The position numbers and the translations under genes were made by a program. From Chlamydomonas sphaeroides (taxonomy: Eukaryota > Chlorophyta > Chlorophyceae > Chlamydomonadales > Chlamydomonadaceae), in contig BDDC01000917.1 of the NCBI GenBank assembly GCA_001662425.1, positions 1 through 38,797 on the forward strand: a stretch of DNA of 38,797 nt. Direction: 5' to 3'. Below are positions 17,851-30,157 of the stretch, one piece after another; the stretch's first letter is position 1; every line of letters starts with the position of its first letter. Under the pieces are notes generated by a model, which saw only the letters and a list, made by a program, of their open reading frames with translations, searched no databases and was not told where the DNA came from.

Positions 17851-20800
17851 ATGGACCGCTCGTCGCGCTTCGCCAGCCCCGCCTGGGCCATGCCAGATGT
17901 AGGCTTTGTGACGCCTTATGGCGCCACGGGTGGTGCCGTTGTGAGGACAACGCCGTCCGGCTCGGCCCGGCAGCCGTCCCCCGCGTCGCTCTCCGACACA
18001 GAGCGACGTCTGGCGATGCAAGCCATGCGTGACCAGCACGCAGCCAAGAAGGGCGTGCGGCAGGCTGCCATGCGCGACCAGGACCGGGAGCGCTCTATGC
18101 TCAAGGGCGCGGCGTACCGCTCCGGCCTACAAGCTGCGCTGCAGCAGCAGGCCGCGCTCGCTGACTCCGAGCAAAAGCAAGCGGCCGCGGCGGAGCTGGA
18201 GCGCCTCTCAGACGTCTATGAGCGCCGCATCGCCAAGATCGGCGAGGCTCACGTGGAGGCAGCGGCGTACATGCAGCAGCAGCTTGCAAAGAAGGCCGAG
18301 CGCGAGGCGCGCGCTGCTGAGCTGCAGGCCAGGCAGGCGCAGCGTTCCTCCGCCGCGCTCACTGCCGTCCGGGCGCAAGCCGAGACGACACGTGAGGCGC
18401 AGGCTGCGGTGGCCGCCCGCCGGCAGCGCGTGTTCCATGATGAGCGGGGCAAGGCTGCCGCGTTCGCTGCCGACCAGGCCGAACGTGCCAAGGCGCAGAA
18501 ACGACACCAAGATGAGATGGCGCTTCAGGAGGTTGAGCGGCGCAAGCGCGCCGTCAACGGGCTCGCTATCGATTGGCGCCACACTCGCATGCACGAGGGC
18601 GTCGGCAGTCCGGCCGCGCTGATACCTGGCGGGCGTGCTCCCGGGCTGCTTGTGGCAGTGCCGGCGCCGGCGGTGCCCATGGTCCCTGACCCGATCATGT
18701 CGGCTGAAGAGGTGGCGCACAGGTAAGCAGCTTGCGGCGGCCCAAGGGTGCGGCTGGTAGCAACGGCCTGAAGTGTAAGTATGTGCTCAGTATGCATGAG
18801 AAAGCAACTGCGGCGGATGAACCTTGCAGGGCGGCGGTTGAGCGGCGGCGACGGGAGCTGGCGGCGGTGGAGGCGGAGCACCGGGCGCAGGAGCGCTTTC
18901 TCGCCGCTCAGGTGGGAGTAGCTGCTGCTGAGACACCGGCGCGGCCGCTGGGTCGTTGCCGTAGGCCAAGCAGTCGGGAGATGCCTGCAACGTCAGGGGT
19001 TCATGCGGCTCGAAAGCGGCCGGACGCTTGGATGTAGATTGATAAGCTGCAGGGGTGCAGTGCGTACTACCGGTAAGTGAGTGCCCAGCCAGGCACGATG
19101 GGGTGCACACTTTCTTGACCTAGCCCTATCATCGCGGCCTTGCACACCACCCTGCACAGGCGAAGCTGCGTGACGAGTGGCGGCTCCGGGCGCTGACCTC
19201 GGAGCTAGAGGCCATGGAGGCCCAGCGGCGGGCAGCCAAGACCAAGCAGCTGGAGCAGCACAGGATGTGAGCGGGGCCGTGTGAGCCAGTATGCTGGGCC
19301 CGCGCCGGGGCCCGGCCACCATAGCCAAACTTCACCGAGGAGCGCGCGAGCGCAATGCAGTCACGGACCATACCTCAAATTGCAGTTGTTGGCTGTACCT
19401 TGAGCCGTGGCACGTGTTATCCTGGATGCTCCGCCTGTGGTGCTGCAGGCGTCTGCAGGACCAGCGCAAGCAGACAGAGCTCGTGCGGGTGTTCGAGGAC
19501 AACTTTCTGCCGTCGAAAGTGAGTCGTGGATGGGAGTGCGGGTAACGGCGCGGGCAGCGGTGCCACTCATCGTGTTATCCACGGGTCCAGCACAGTTGAT
19601 TGGATGCCGCCGTCCCTGCTGTACCTGCGAGCGATTGGTTGTTGGTGACGCGCGGCTGGCAACCCTGGCGCCCCACTTTCTCGGTCCCGCAGGAGGGCGG
19701 GGGCCTCGATGATGACCTTGCGCCGCGGGCGCTGCCGTCCTTCCTGCAGCTCAGAGCGGGGGGCAAGGCTAGCGGCGCCGCCGCAGCAGGCCAACAGCCA
19801 GCCAAGACCACCGCGGTGCCGCAGGGTCAGCAGCCGGGGGCGGTGCTGGTGCCGGCCATTGCGGTGCCGGACGCGGTGGCGGCGGGCCTGATGCCGGTGT
19901 GGAGCAAGGGCCGCGTGGCGCCACTGGGCCGTCACCCGTCGCCACATGCGCCCCGACCCCCAGGTGACCTGGGGCGCAAGGGGGCCTGTTGTTGCCTTGT
20001 TGTGCGCACCACTCGACCGTGCGCTGCTCCTGTGCCCGCTGCTGGTGTAACCTTTGCTGGGATCGGCCCGCTGATCCCATGATGACGCGCTAGCGCCGTG
20101 CCCTGCGGTTCGCCATGCATGCAGGGGCGCCGACGGCGCCCGCCCGTGGCGAGGTAGCTGTCCAGACGGACCCACCGTCGCCGCCAGCAGCCGAGCCCGC
20201 ACCGACGACGCAGCAGCTCCTGCAGTCGGTGCCAGGCCACCCCATGGCCGCATGGCCGGACGCCGCTGTCCAGCGCGGTACCGAAAATGACGAAGCTCCT
20301 GTGAAAGGGGATGGCGCCTGTGAAGCTGCCCGCACCACAGCGGAGGCAGCAGTGGCGGCTAGGGCAGAGGCCCAGGCCGCGGACGAGGAGGATGCATGGG
20401 ACGCGTGGGGCGAGGAGCAGGTGGACAGGGAGCTTGCCATGCTCATGGCGCAAGGCTTAAAGGTAAGAACAGCTACTGTGGCGACAAAGAGCAACACGCC
20501 CTGCAATGGTGGGCTAGTGGCACCGTGGATCCTCTGCCTTAGCTTCTCGGTGCCTTGCAAGCCCGGATTATGCGGTTGTGGGGGCCCATGGTTTGACGAC
20601 TGCCATGTTTGCCCGTCGGTGGGCCCTTCCAGGAATCAGACCTGCGCTCCCCCGCCAGCTCCGTCACCAGCCTTGCCAGCGGCGCCAGCAATCTGCCGGC
20701 CTTCATTCTGGACCGAGCCGAGCGGGCCGCCGCCCGCGACGGTGCCGCAGCCGCCCTTGCAGCGGTCGCCGCCGACGCCGCTGCCATGCGAGCTGCTCGT

Positions 20801-23800
20801 GCGCAGGCGGCTGCCGCGACGGCACGGCGCGCCGCACAAGCGGCAGCGGTGGCGGCCGAGGCGCGGCCGGCGGGGGGCAGCGCACCGCGCGCGACGGCGC
20901 CACAGCAGCCGGCCACGACACCGGTGCGGCTGGACGCTGCGACTGCTGCTGGCGGCCGCGACGCCGCTGCTCCCAGCCCGACAGACACCCTGGACTCGTC
21001 CGTCCTCCGTTTGCTGAACAGCACCCCATCGTCGTCCGCAGCCGCCACGCCCGCCGTCGCGGCCCGCCGTGGCGCTGGCCGCTCGGCGGCGGTGCGTGAC
21101 CGGCTTCTTGCCGGCATGACGCCCGGCTCCATGGGTCTGCCCTCAGACATGGACCTGGACGAGCAGCTGCTGCTCATGGAGTTCGAGTTCACGGATTCCG
21201 AAAGCCTTGCGGCAGCGACGCCCTCGGGCGCGCAGTCCGCTCCGCGCACCCGTGGCAACGCCGGCCCCGGGAGTCGGGCGGCTGCAAGCGGGACTGCAGG
21301 CGCTGCGGCGTCGCGCGGTCAGGTCTCTGCTCCCGCTGTGCCGTCGGGCAATGGCGTGGGCGACAGCCCCGGCGCTAGCAGCACGCTCAGCAGCGTCAGC
21401 GACATATCCCTCACCAGCGTCCGTGAGATGGTGGCTAAGGGTGAGTGGACATGGCCCGCGCTAGCGCACATCCGCTCTCTGTCTAGCTGGCTGCCCAGCA
21501 GCACATCCCGCCATCGAGTTGGTCTCACGCCCCGGCGGCCCAGCGCGAGCTCCTGGCGCCTCGGCGGTTGGCCTACCCCTTCCCCTCCTGCACTTTGCTC
21601 AATTTCTGCCCGTGCCCCTGACCCCACCACCCCCAGGAATACTGCCGCCCGATGTAGCCCGGCTGCTGCTGCGGACACCGCCCGGTGGCTCGTCCCCAGG
21701 CACGACGGATGAGGCATCGCTTGCCCTTCCGGCGGCACAGGCGGCAGGGGCCCCGGTTGTCACCAACGCCCTGTCGCCGTCGGCCGTATCGTCCTCCCTC
21801 TCTGGTCTCTCTTCCTTGCTAGCGCCATCAGCACCGGCCCGTGGCGGCGCCGCCAGCTCAGATACCCTCTCCGTCACCTCCGACGTCAGCGGCCTGTCCG
21901 CCCTGGCCGCTGCCCTGTCCTCCATAGCCTCCGCTAGCGCCAACGTGGCCGCCGCCGGTCGATCCGCACCTACAGCTGCCGCCAGCGCTGGTGGCGGCGG
22001 CGCTGCCGCAGGGCTGCCGACCATACCCGAGGGCCGCCCACTGTCGGACCTACTGCCGCCGCTGCAGCAGCCACTGCCGCATGCTGCCGCTCCCAGCAAC
22101 ATGAGCTCCTCCATCAGCGACCTCTCCTCCATCTTGGCCGCCGCCCCCGCCAGCGCCGCCGAACAATCCCGGCGGCCGCAGCAGCAGCCAGCCCCAGCCG
22201 CCGCTGCCACTGCCGTGCCGGAGCCTGTCAGGCTCACGCTGGCGGACCTCAACCGCCAGCTCCTGGCGGGAGCTGGTGGCGCCGCCAGCCAGCTGTCGTC
22301 GCCGTCACCTTCAGCGTCGCCAATGCCGAGGCCACGCAAACCTGGGCCGCTCGTTTTTGGCGCGTTCGGCCTCGACCCGCAGGCGCCGCCGATGCAGCCC
22401 CTGCAGCCACCGCCGATGCTGCAGCCCCCGGCCAGGGGGCCAACGCAGTCGGCGCACGCCGGCGTGGCGACGGCGGCGACTGATGTTGGCTCAGCCTTGC
22501 AGAGGTGGGTCGACGGCAGCGCCGCAGCGGACCCGTCGCTGTCGGCGTCATCACTGTCCCTGCCATTCTCCCCGGCGCCGCCGCCGCGCCCCGCCGCCGG
22601 ACCAACGGCGGCGGCGCCCGGCCTGCTGCCGCCGAGCACGCCCGGCAGCAGCAGCCTCAGCCTCAGCAGCCTCGGCGCGCTGGCGGGTGCGTCGCCCTAC
22701 GGTGCCGCGCACTACAGCACGAGCAGTCCGTACGAGTTGTACGACAGGGAGAGCGCTCGCATGGCTGAGCTGCTGGCTGAAATTAACGCTGGCCTCCGGG
22801 GCTCGGAGCAGGCAGTCGCCAGGACCAGCGGCGGTGCGGGCGGGGCCGGGCCCCTTGCGGCGGCGCCCACCTCCCCCAGCATGTCCAGCATGAGCAGCAC
22901 CACATTCACGGAGGCGCTGGCGGCAGCTCTTGGTGGCAGCCGATCGCCGGCAGCGGCAGGTCGCGGCGTCGACGGCGCCTCGGCTGGCCGCCGCGGCAGC
23001 CAGGCGGCGGCAGCCTCGTCGCCGGCCCGCGGCCGCACAGGTTCGCCGGCGGCGGTGGCGTCTCCGTCAGCTGCCAGCATAGCGTCCCTGTCGTCGCTAT
23101 CTGCTGCGGCGGCGGCCATGGCGTCTCTCGCTGCGGCTGCTGGCGGTGTCGCCAGCTCCCTGGCGTCAAGCAGCGGTTCGTCGCTGCAGCAGCGTTCACC
23201 ACCGGCAGCTCAGCCCCAGCAGCAAAGGGCTCAGGCACCGTCAGAGCGATTGCCGCCACCGAGCACGTCGCTGCCTCAAGCACAGCCCAGCGCTCGAGGG
23301 GCGTCTGCGTTACCGCCACCGGGCGCCTCGCGACCAGCGTTGGCGGCGGTTTCACCCGCCTCACCAGCGCCGCCGACGCCGCCATCACCCACCCTATCCG
23401 CGACCACCTTTGCCTCCGAGCCCGAGCCGCTGCCTTCAGCCAGCCCCGACTCCACGCCGGCACGGCGGTGGCAGCCGTCGAGGCAACCGGCGCAACCACC
23501 AGGCTCCGCCGGCGCACTCGCCGCAGATGTGACCACTGTTGCGCAAGCCATCGCTGGTATCCTTGGGTCCCGCCGCAGCGCCGCTCCGCAACAGCCGTAC
23601 ACGCAGCCGCCCTCGCCGGGCTCCGCCACCTCCGGCAGCCCAGAGCCGTCTGGCGCTGCCGCAGACGCCGCTGTGGCCCCATCCCCAGGTGTGTGGGCCA
23701 GTCTCACGGGCCAAGCTCTTCATGAGGCGCTGGCGGGCCTCGCCAGCCCGTCAGCCTCATCCTCGTCATTTTCCCTCGCGCTGAACGAAGCTGACATGGG

Positions 23801-25961
23801 GTTCATGCTGCGGGAGTCGCTGGCGGCGGCCGCGCCGTCGGCGGAGCCCAGCAACCATCCCGAGCCCAGTCCGGAGGAGGCCGCGGCGCCGCGGCCAGGC
23901 CTGGAGCCGGAGCCGCGCAGCCCCGACGGCAGCAGCGGTCGCAGCGCCGAAGAGCCTAGCTCTGCGCTGCCGCTGGCGATGGGGTCGCAGCGATCTGGCG
24001 GCCTGGAGGGATCCGGCATGCCCTCTGTCGCGGATGTGGGGTCCGCGGATTCAGACGACTTTGCGGCGCTCATGGCGGGGATCATGCGGGACATTCAGAG
24101 GGGCCTGGCGGTGCTGCCTGGCGCAAGTCCGGCCGCAGCCGCTGGCCAGCCTGACGCCAGAGCCGGCGGGCGCACCGAACCCGAGGCGTCGGCGGCATCG
24201 GCGGCGGCGGCCGTGGCTGGCCGCTCCGTAAGTCGGGAGCTGGCGTCGCTGGCGTCCGAGGAAGAGACAGCTCTCCAGGCGGAGGGCGCCGGGCTGCATG
24301 GGGGAGCGGCAGCCGGGGCACGTGCCTGGCACCCAGTGGATCGTGAGGTGGACAGCGAGGGCCAGCCGCTGGCAGCCCTCGGCGGCGCAGCGCCGGCGTC
24401 TGATGCGGACCGCACTGAGTCCCGCAGCGCATTAACGGCAGATGATTTAAGCGGCGACGGCGATGGCGATTGCTGGCACGCAGCCGCCGCAGCGGCGGCG
24501 CTCGGCGCGGCGACGCTGGCAGAGGCTCTGCCGACGGTGCCGCTGGCGAGCAGTGGCCCTAGCGGGGGCGGGGACGGCAGCGACGGTGGCAGTGACATTG
24601 TGTGGTGGCCGGAGTCGCGCGGCCGCCCGGAGCCACCGCCACCGCAGCACCTCATCCGCAGCGCATCTGTGGGCAGTGCGTCGGTAGGCAGCGGCGGCGG
24701 CGGGCTGCGGTCCATGCCCACCTTTTCCCGCGGCTTTGCCGACGGCGCCAGCTCGCCCTTCCACTCTCCCTCTCGCTCGCCGCCGCTGTCGCCGCCGCTC
24801 TCCCTGGAGCTGGACGCCGGCGGGACGGCCGGCGGCAGCGCTACTGCGCAGCGCGCCGCAAGCCTGCCAGCCGAGGGCTCTCTCGGCCCCAGCAGCGGCG
24901 TGCACAGCGGTGCCTACAGCTTCCTACAGCTGCCTCGTGCCTCCCTCAACCGCGGCCGGCTGCCCTCCAGCGTCGCATCCGGACCCGACAGCCCCGCCAG
25001 CTCGGGCTCCCCAGGCTCCGATGGCCGTCCGGCCCGGCCGGGTCCGCGCTCCCCGCAGGGCGCGGCCGGATCCCCTGGTTCCGCTGGCTCCGGCTCGGAT
25101 CCGGGATCCCCCCCCTCCGAGATCTCGTCGCCAGGGTCCGTCGGAGACGCCGCGCTGGCGCTGTATCCGCAGTTCGGGGGCCACCCGCACTCGCCCGTGC
25201 ACGGCTCGCCGTCGCCGTCTGATAGCGAGGGCTCAGAGGCGGCGGCGGCGCCGCCGCCGCCGCCGCCAGCGTGGGATCCGCTGCCTATCCAGTATGAGCC
25301 GCTGGCCCCGTACCCGACGTCGCCCTCGGAGTCCCACGCCGCGGAGGAGCCGTGGCACGGGGCCTACGACGCACAGCCGCCGGCGCTGCATCTGCCCTGG
25401 CCGGCGGCCCCGGCAGCGCCGGTCGCCGCGCCGGCGCCCCCCGTGCCGCTTTCGGCCCGACGGCCGGGTGCGGACCTGACGTCCCTTCACCTCGACATCA
25501 CGACTAGCAGCTCCGCGCCCGGCTCTGGCCTTGGCGCGCTCGATACAGGCCTGCAACAAGGTGCTGACGGAGCCGCGAGGAACCCAGCCGCCGAAGAGCC
25601 CCGCCGCGACGCAGCGACAGGTGCTCCGCCGGCGGTGTCGCCGCCGCGACCGCCGATGGCAGCAGCCGCAAGCGGCTCCCCGGCTTCCGACACGAGCAGC
25701 CCACCGCCCAGCCTCCGGGGCCCCCTGATGCCACTGCAGTTGGCGTCTCTTGCCGTTGCAACCGACCTTGGCGCTGGTGGTAGCCCTCTGTGGTCGCCGG
25801 CGGGAGGGCCGCGGCGGCGCAACGGCAGCGGCGGCGGGGCGATTGGCGAGGAGGCGCTTGCCGGGTTGCTGCGCTGGACGGTCAGTGGACTGTTCTCGTC
25901 TCCGGGCACGTCGGGGTTCGACAGCGATGACGAGGTGGGCCCTGCGGCTGTTGCGAGGTAG
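17851..25961 (+). CDS. Very large coiled-coil and low-complexity protein, tentatively CEP295/ANA1-like
   Basis: Eight exons: 17851-18722, 18830-18911, 19160-19266, 19449-19518, 19693-19963, 20125-20462, 20633-21440, 21637-25961; 2290 residues. All junctions are GT-AG and keep frame. The start ATG follows an in-frame TAG about 70 bases upstream. Residues 50-375 are an Arg/Ala/Gln/Glu-rich coiled coil. It contains LERLSDVYERRIAKIGEAHVEA, a run of AEREARAAELQ-like turns, RVFHDERGKAA and, near 365-377, TELVRVFEDNFLPSK; AVQTD follows at 479-483. This order resembles the N-terminal half of animal CEP295 (LEKLY, GEGH, ERSAKI, FEDMY), a centriole-to-centrosome factor. That is similarity by eye, not proof. 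The final exon encodes 1441 residues of Ser/Ala/Pro/Gly-rich, presumably disordered sequence with recurring short Ser-Leu motifs. Poly(A) signal at 26135. It could equally be an unrelated flagella-associated coiled-coil protein. Confidence 0.7.
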
Positions 25962-26330
25962 CAGTGACGTGAGACGCTTGAGGGTGCAGGAGGAGCAGAG
26001 CGGGGCAGGGTCTGTGTGGCAGAGGCTGCTGACGCGACAGCGGCGGCACAGTGCAGGGTATCAGGAGGATGCGGGCTGCTCGTGCCAGCGCGCAAGCTGT
26101 GCGGAAGCTTAGCGAGGTCAAGGCTGTGGGACGGTGTAAGGATGTTGAATGGATCACACAGCGCTGAGGATAAGGCGAGGGGAGCCCGGGGGCGGACCGC
26201 TGGGTTCGTGCCAACGCAGCACGCTCAGCAGACAGCTTCGCTGCTGCACGGCCGAGCTCGAAGAGCTTTCGAAAGCAGAGCTTGATATCTACGAAGTACG
26301 CAACACTACCCATACCTAGTCTGCAGCGAA
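25962..26330. other. Tandem intergenic region
   Basis: Contains the 3' UTR of the CEP295-like gene with its TGTAA at 26135-26139, then at most about 180 bases for the promoter and 5' UTR of the SWIM gene. No further feature seen. Confidence 0.5.
26135..26139 (+). terminator. TGTAA poly(A) signal of the CEP295-like gene
   Basis: Lies 174 bases after the TAG at 25959-25961 and about 190 bases before the next gene's ATG, on the coding strand. Confidence 0.65.
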
Positions 26331-29222
26331 ATGTCGTCAGAGCAGCACCGCGAGGATGATGACGACCTCGATGCCCAACGGCGAAGGCTGTAAGCATGAT
26401 GTGCACGTTCTTTGTCTGGTTGTGTGGCAGGAAAGCAGAATTGGCAGGTTGCTGACGCGTCCCGCTGCGCAGAATGGCGCGGAACCGTGCCATGCTCCTG
26501 GCGCTAGGGCTGTTGAGCAGCGTCCAGGAGCTACGAGACCTCTCGGCCCCGTAGGTAGCGAAGGGGAGGGAGCTTCCGCAGCTGCTCACAACGCACGCGG
26601 GGGTCACTGTGGGGGAAAGGTCGAGGCTTCCGCTGGCCTTCGCTCCGTCCCGTCATCCTGCTCCACCTCGGTCCCTTAGACACAAGAAGGCTCCCACACG
26701 CCGACGAGGCCACCACGCTGCGTCAGAGGAGCCAGCAGAGCCGACGCGTAGGCAAGTGTCCTGTTCACTGTCCTACCGGTACGGGCTTTCCATGCCCGCC
26801 ACCTCACACTCGGCCGCGCCCCGTACGGTACTGCGCCCGCTCGTACAGGTCCACCCGCATCGCGGGCCACACAGAGGGTGGTGGCGGTGGCGGTGGCGAG
26901 CCCCTGCTGCAGCTCGGGGACGATGACCAGGCACAAGAGCAGGCAGGCCCGTGGTGTGAACCCCAGCGCCGCCTAGCGGCCTAGGCGTGTGGCTGCCCGC
27001 GGCTGTGTGCGCCGTGGGCCGGAGCACGTTAATTCCAGAGGGCTATCTGCGCGCCAGGAAATGCATCCCCGGCCACAGGGCGCCCCGCCGAGCCGGCCCG
27101 CTGGCAGCTCTCGGACGTACATTGGGCTGACGCCCGAGGAAATTGCTGAGCAGGTGCGGTTCGCCCCTAAGCGCATCAGCAGCGGCACTGGCCTAGCTGC
27201 GTTGACCTGGCAGGCGGCTGAGCGCCCGGGGCGCGCCAGTTTTGTCCGGGTCCGCCAGCCAATGCCCACCTTCGCAGCCAAGCGGAACGCCGGCTGCGGC
27301 CATCGTGCGCAGGCAGCAGCAGTGGGGTGGCGCCCGAGGTCGCCACACGCTCCCTGGCCGTGCCTTTATGTTTCGCCTCGCGCGGCTGGGCCCGCCTGCT
27401 GCCCCTTGCCGCCACAACCCGCTCCCACGGGCCCCACGCATGCGCCCTAGGCGGAGAAGCTCAAGGCGCAGGAGGTGACCCGGCTGCGGGAGCTGGAGCT
27501 GGAGGGGCTGGTGGACTTCGACGAGGGTGCGCAAGAAGGGGGACGGGGGTGAAGGTGGGGGTTTGCGTGACCCGGGGGACAGGCCACGTTTGGGCTGCTG
27601 GTGTGGAGGCCCTGGCCTGCACGGCGGCGTGGCCAGGCGGGTGGGCGGATGACATGGCCACTGCTTGAAGGGCAGCGCTTGCGTGAGGAGAGGCACGGGC
27701 CCTTGCTCTGGCTGCAATCGTTGCAAGCCGTGAATCGATACCAAAGCATGCACGTTCACGGTCTGCGGACTTGCGCCCTGCCGCTTGCTTACTTACTCCC
27801 TCAGATCACGCTCGCTTCATCGTCATCGGCTCCAGGGGGGACCACTACCAGGTGAGGGACCCGGGTCGGGAGGAGGGGGCAGGGGAAGAAGTGAAATGCC
27901 GGCTGGCCGTGCTGCAACCCGCCCCCCGGCGCAACTGCTCAACCTACTGCGCATGGCTCCATTGCCCGGGCACCGAAACCCAAACGCGCCAACCAGCCTC
28001 CGCCGGTGAGCTGCCCAGGTTGCCGTGGATCACCCAAGCAACGCGGCAAAGGCAGCTCGGTGTCCAGTACCGTCTGGCAGCAGCTGCGCTCGCTCCCTCT
28101 GCGCCCGCCACCCCTGCGCCTTACCCACTTTCAACCCGTTCGCCCATCCGTCCCTGCGCCCCTCCGCCCCGTCGCCCCTCATCCAATTCGCCCTGCCTTC
28201 AGGTGGTGCTGTCGGATGAGAAGCGCAGCTGCACCTGCATGGACCACCGCATACGCAAGGTGAGGCGGGGAAGGCGCTAGGGAGGCGCGGCAGGGGCCCC
28301 CTGGACGCAGCAGGCGGCCGGAATCCTCTCGTGGCGCTGGAACTGGGTTCAGGGAACGGAAGGGCTGCTGCCTGCTGCAAACGGTGGTGTGCGCCCCCAG
28401 GACCCGCTGACCCCTGCCTGGCTTGCCTCATCCCCTCCCGTGGCCCCGCAGCGGGACTGCAAGCACATCCGCCTGCTGCTGGGCAAGCTGCAGGCGAGCG
28501 GCGGGTGGGCCCAGGGGCTGGCGCACCGGGGATGACGGCGTGGTCAGCTGCGCGGCATGCGGCGCGCATGGGCGCATGTGGCGGAGGGGGACGGGTCTCG
28601 CCACCGCAGCTGCTCTGGGGCGACGGCCGGTGGCTTCAGGGGAGTGACGCCTGTGTCGATGCGTCGCAGAGAGGCCGCCGCCCCCTGGCTGGCCAGGGAC
28701 CTGGGCCGCTCTGCGGGGAGGAACGCTCCCCGCTTCACCGACGTCATGCCCCCGCCGCCGACTCGCTTGTCCCCTCGCCGCACCGCCTGCAGATCCAGGA
28801 CTGCCCCAGCATGTGGTACGAGGTACGACAGGGCAGGGCAGGGTAATAATGAGCCGTACGGCGGGCATGTGCACCGCACCCTCCTCTAATCGACCGCTGC
28901 TGTGGTGCAGGCAGTGGAGAGGTTCTTTCGCCCCAGCGGCGAGGGCGGCGGCCAAGGAGCCGCGGGTGCAGGAGGCAGCGGCGGCCAGGCCGGCCCTGAG
29001 CCCTCCAGCGGAGGCGAGGCCAGCGGGCCGCCGCCCAGCCCCGCCGATGCTCCGGCTGCGGCAGGAAAGTCGGGCCGCGGCCGCAAGCGCGCGGCCGCTG
29101 CTGAGGCCCCAGCGGGGACGCACGAGGCTGAGGCTGGTGGCGCGGCGGCGGTCATGGGCAAGGGTGAGGGCGTCGCCACCGCCAGCAAGCGGCGGCGCGG
29201 CGGGCGGGCGGCGCGGCGGTAG
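26331..29222 (+). CDS. SWIM-type zinc-finger protein, probably nuclear
   Basis: Eleven exons: 26331-26389, 26473-26550, 26680-26751, 26849-26950, 27039-27153, 27451-27526, 27805-27851, 28203-28259, 28452-28493, 28793-28822, 28911-29222; 329 residues. The SWIM finger CxCxnCxH is assembled from exons 7-9: ARFIVIGSRGDHYQ, then CTC (Cys193, Cys195), then CKH (Cys205, His207). SWIM fingers bind DNA or protein and occur in nuclear and ubiquitin-pathway proteins; no RING is present here. The N-terminus has an acidic stretch, then QRRRL-MARNRAMLLALGL, like the RxxNxxxLxxLGL helix of some nuclear proteins, and RRSTRIAG. After the finger, WYEAVERFFRP resembles a PCNA-interacting motif. The C-terminus holds two basic clusters (GRGRKRAAA, ASKRRRGGRAARR), likely nuclear signals. 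Introns 3 and 9 appear to use GC donors. The exon 4/5 junction is the least certain. Introns are numerous and exons short, one only 30 bases. Confidence 0.8.
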
Positions 29223-29493
29223 AGCTACGGTTCTGCCCCTGGGAGCGGCTGTGGTGCAGGAACGGCGCATACTGTATTCTGTGTTGCAATGGACGTCTGT
29301 TGCATGTTGTCTCTTGGAATACCATGTTGTATGGACTCGCGAACTAATTCTTGCGGCTGAAACATGTCCCAGCTGCGCATGGGTGCATGGCTCGCCCCCA
29401 AAAGAGGCCACCCAGACCAGACTAACACCGTCGGTCATTTTGCGGTTGTAGCTGGGACAATGTCAGGGGGTTCGGGCACGCTAACCTCCGTGC

Positions 29494-29598
29494 CCTCACC
29501 CCACGGGCCGGACTTTGCCGCCCGAACTGCCTATAACGGTAGCAATGCACATCTGAACGCACGTCGCCGCTGCTGCCGCTCTCGCTGTGTCGCGGCCG
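29494..29598 (+). repeat. Dispersed repeat, copy D
   Basis: Direct partner of the copy at 7466-7585: 37 bases with one mismatch (29494-29530) and a second near-identical block at 29563-29598. The central part is shorter and diverged, so the copies are old or under little constraint there. Confidence 0.7.
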
Positions 29599-29856
29599 AG
29601 AAAGCCTTGCCGCTGATTGGGCCCGCCGGGCAGGACCAGCGCCCCTCCGCAGGGCCGCCGCCACGCGGCCATGGTAGCGGAGGACGAGGTGCTCTGTTTG
29701 TACTGCCAAGCCAACTGCTGATTTCCGCGCCGCCGTAGGCGTGTGGAGGGGATAAAAGCGCCCGGCGACCCTTGGGATCACCGCATTACCTATCACCCTC
29801 TCCCAGAGGCATACATGTGCTGATCGTCATACCAACAAGGCGCACTTGCTTACACC

Positions 29857-29917
29857 TCACAGAAGCCCCTGCGTTACACGCGCCGCTCGGCTCACAGGTC
29901 ACAGCCTCCCTGCGCCC
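29857..29917 (-). repeat. Dispersed repeat, copy B, in the 3' UTR of IFT54
   Basis: Minus-strand partner of 1039-1101. It contains TGTAA on the minus strand (TTACA at 29874-29878), about 280 bases past the IFT54 stop. Confidence 0.75.
29874..29878 (-). terminator. TGTAA poly(A) signal of IFT54
   Basis: First TGTAA downstream of the IFT54 stop on its own strand; a second follows 24 bases further (29850-29854). Confidence 0.6.
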
Positions 29918-30157
29918 TCTATGTACATGGCGACGCCGCGCCCAGCCCCCCGCCAGCCTCCCTGCCGCTGCAGGCACACAGTGCAGCGCACCTGCCCGGC
30001 TGCCTCGGCAGCCCCCGCATCAGTGCCTGCATCTCGGCAGGCACGCAAGCGGCAGCATCCCCACCCAATCCACCTTCCCGCTGCTTCTGGTAATCCGCCA
30101 CCCGCCTCCCAGGCCGCCTCCCCCTCCCTGCCTCGCCGTGCCCCTCCCAGCCCCCCC

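Larger units (their letters stand above)
29223..30157. other. Convergent 3' region, SWIM gene / IFT54
   Basis: Holds both 3' UTRs and the repeat copies at 29494-29598 and 29857-29917. No TGTAA is found on the plus strand for the SWIM gene; two TTACA sites serve the minus strand. A GATAAAAG at about 29750 looks TATA-like but no gene follows it. No supported coding region. Confidence 0.5.

Noticed and set aside
29748..29760. TATA box GATAAAAG on the plus strand
   Set aside because: No gene begins downstream on that strand before the convergent IFT54 gene.
29494..29917. Complete transposon
   Set aside because: No transposase frame, terminal inverted repeats or target duplication seen; kept only as dispersed repeats.
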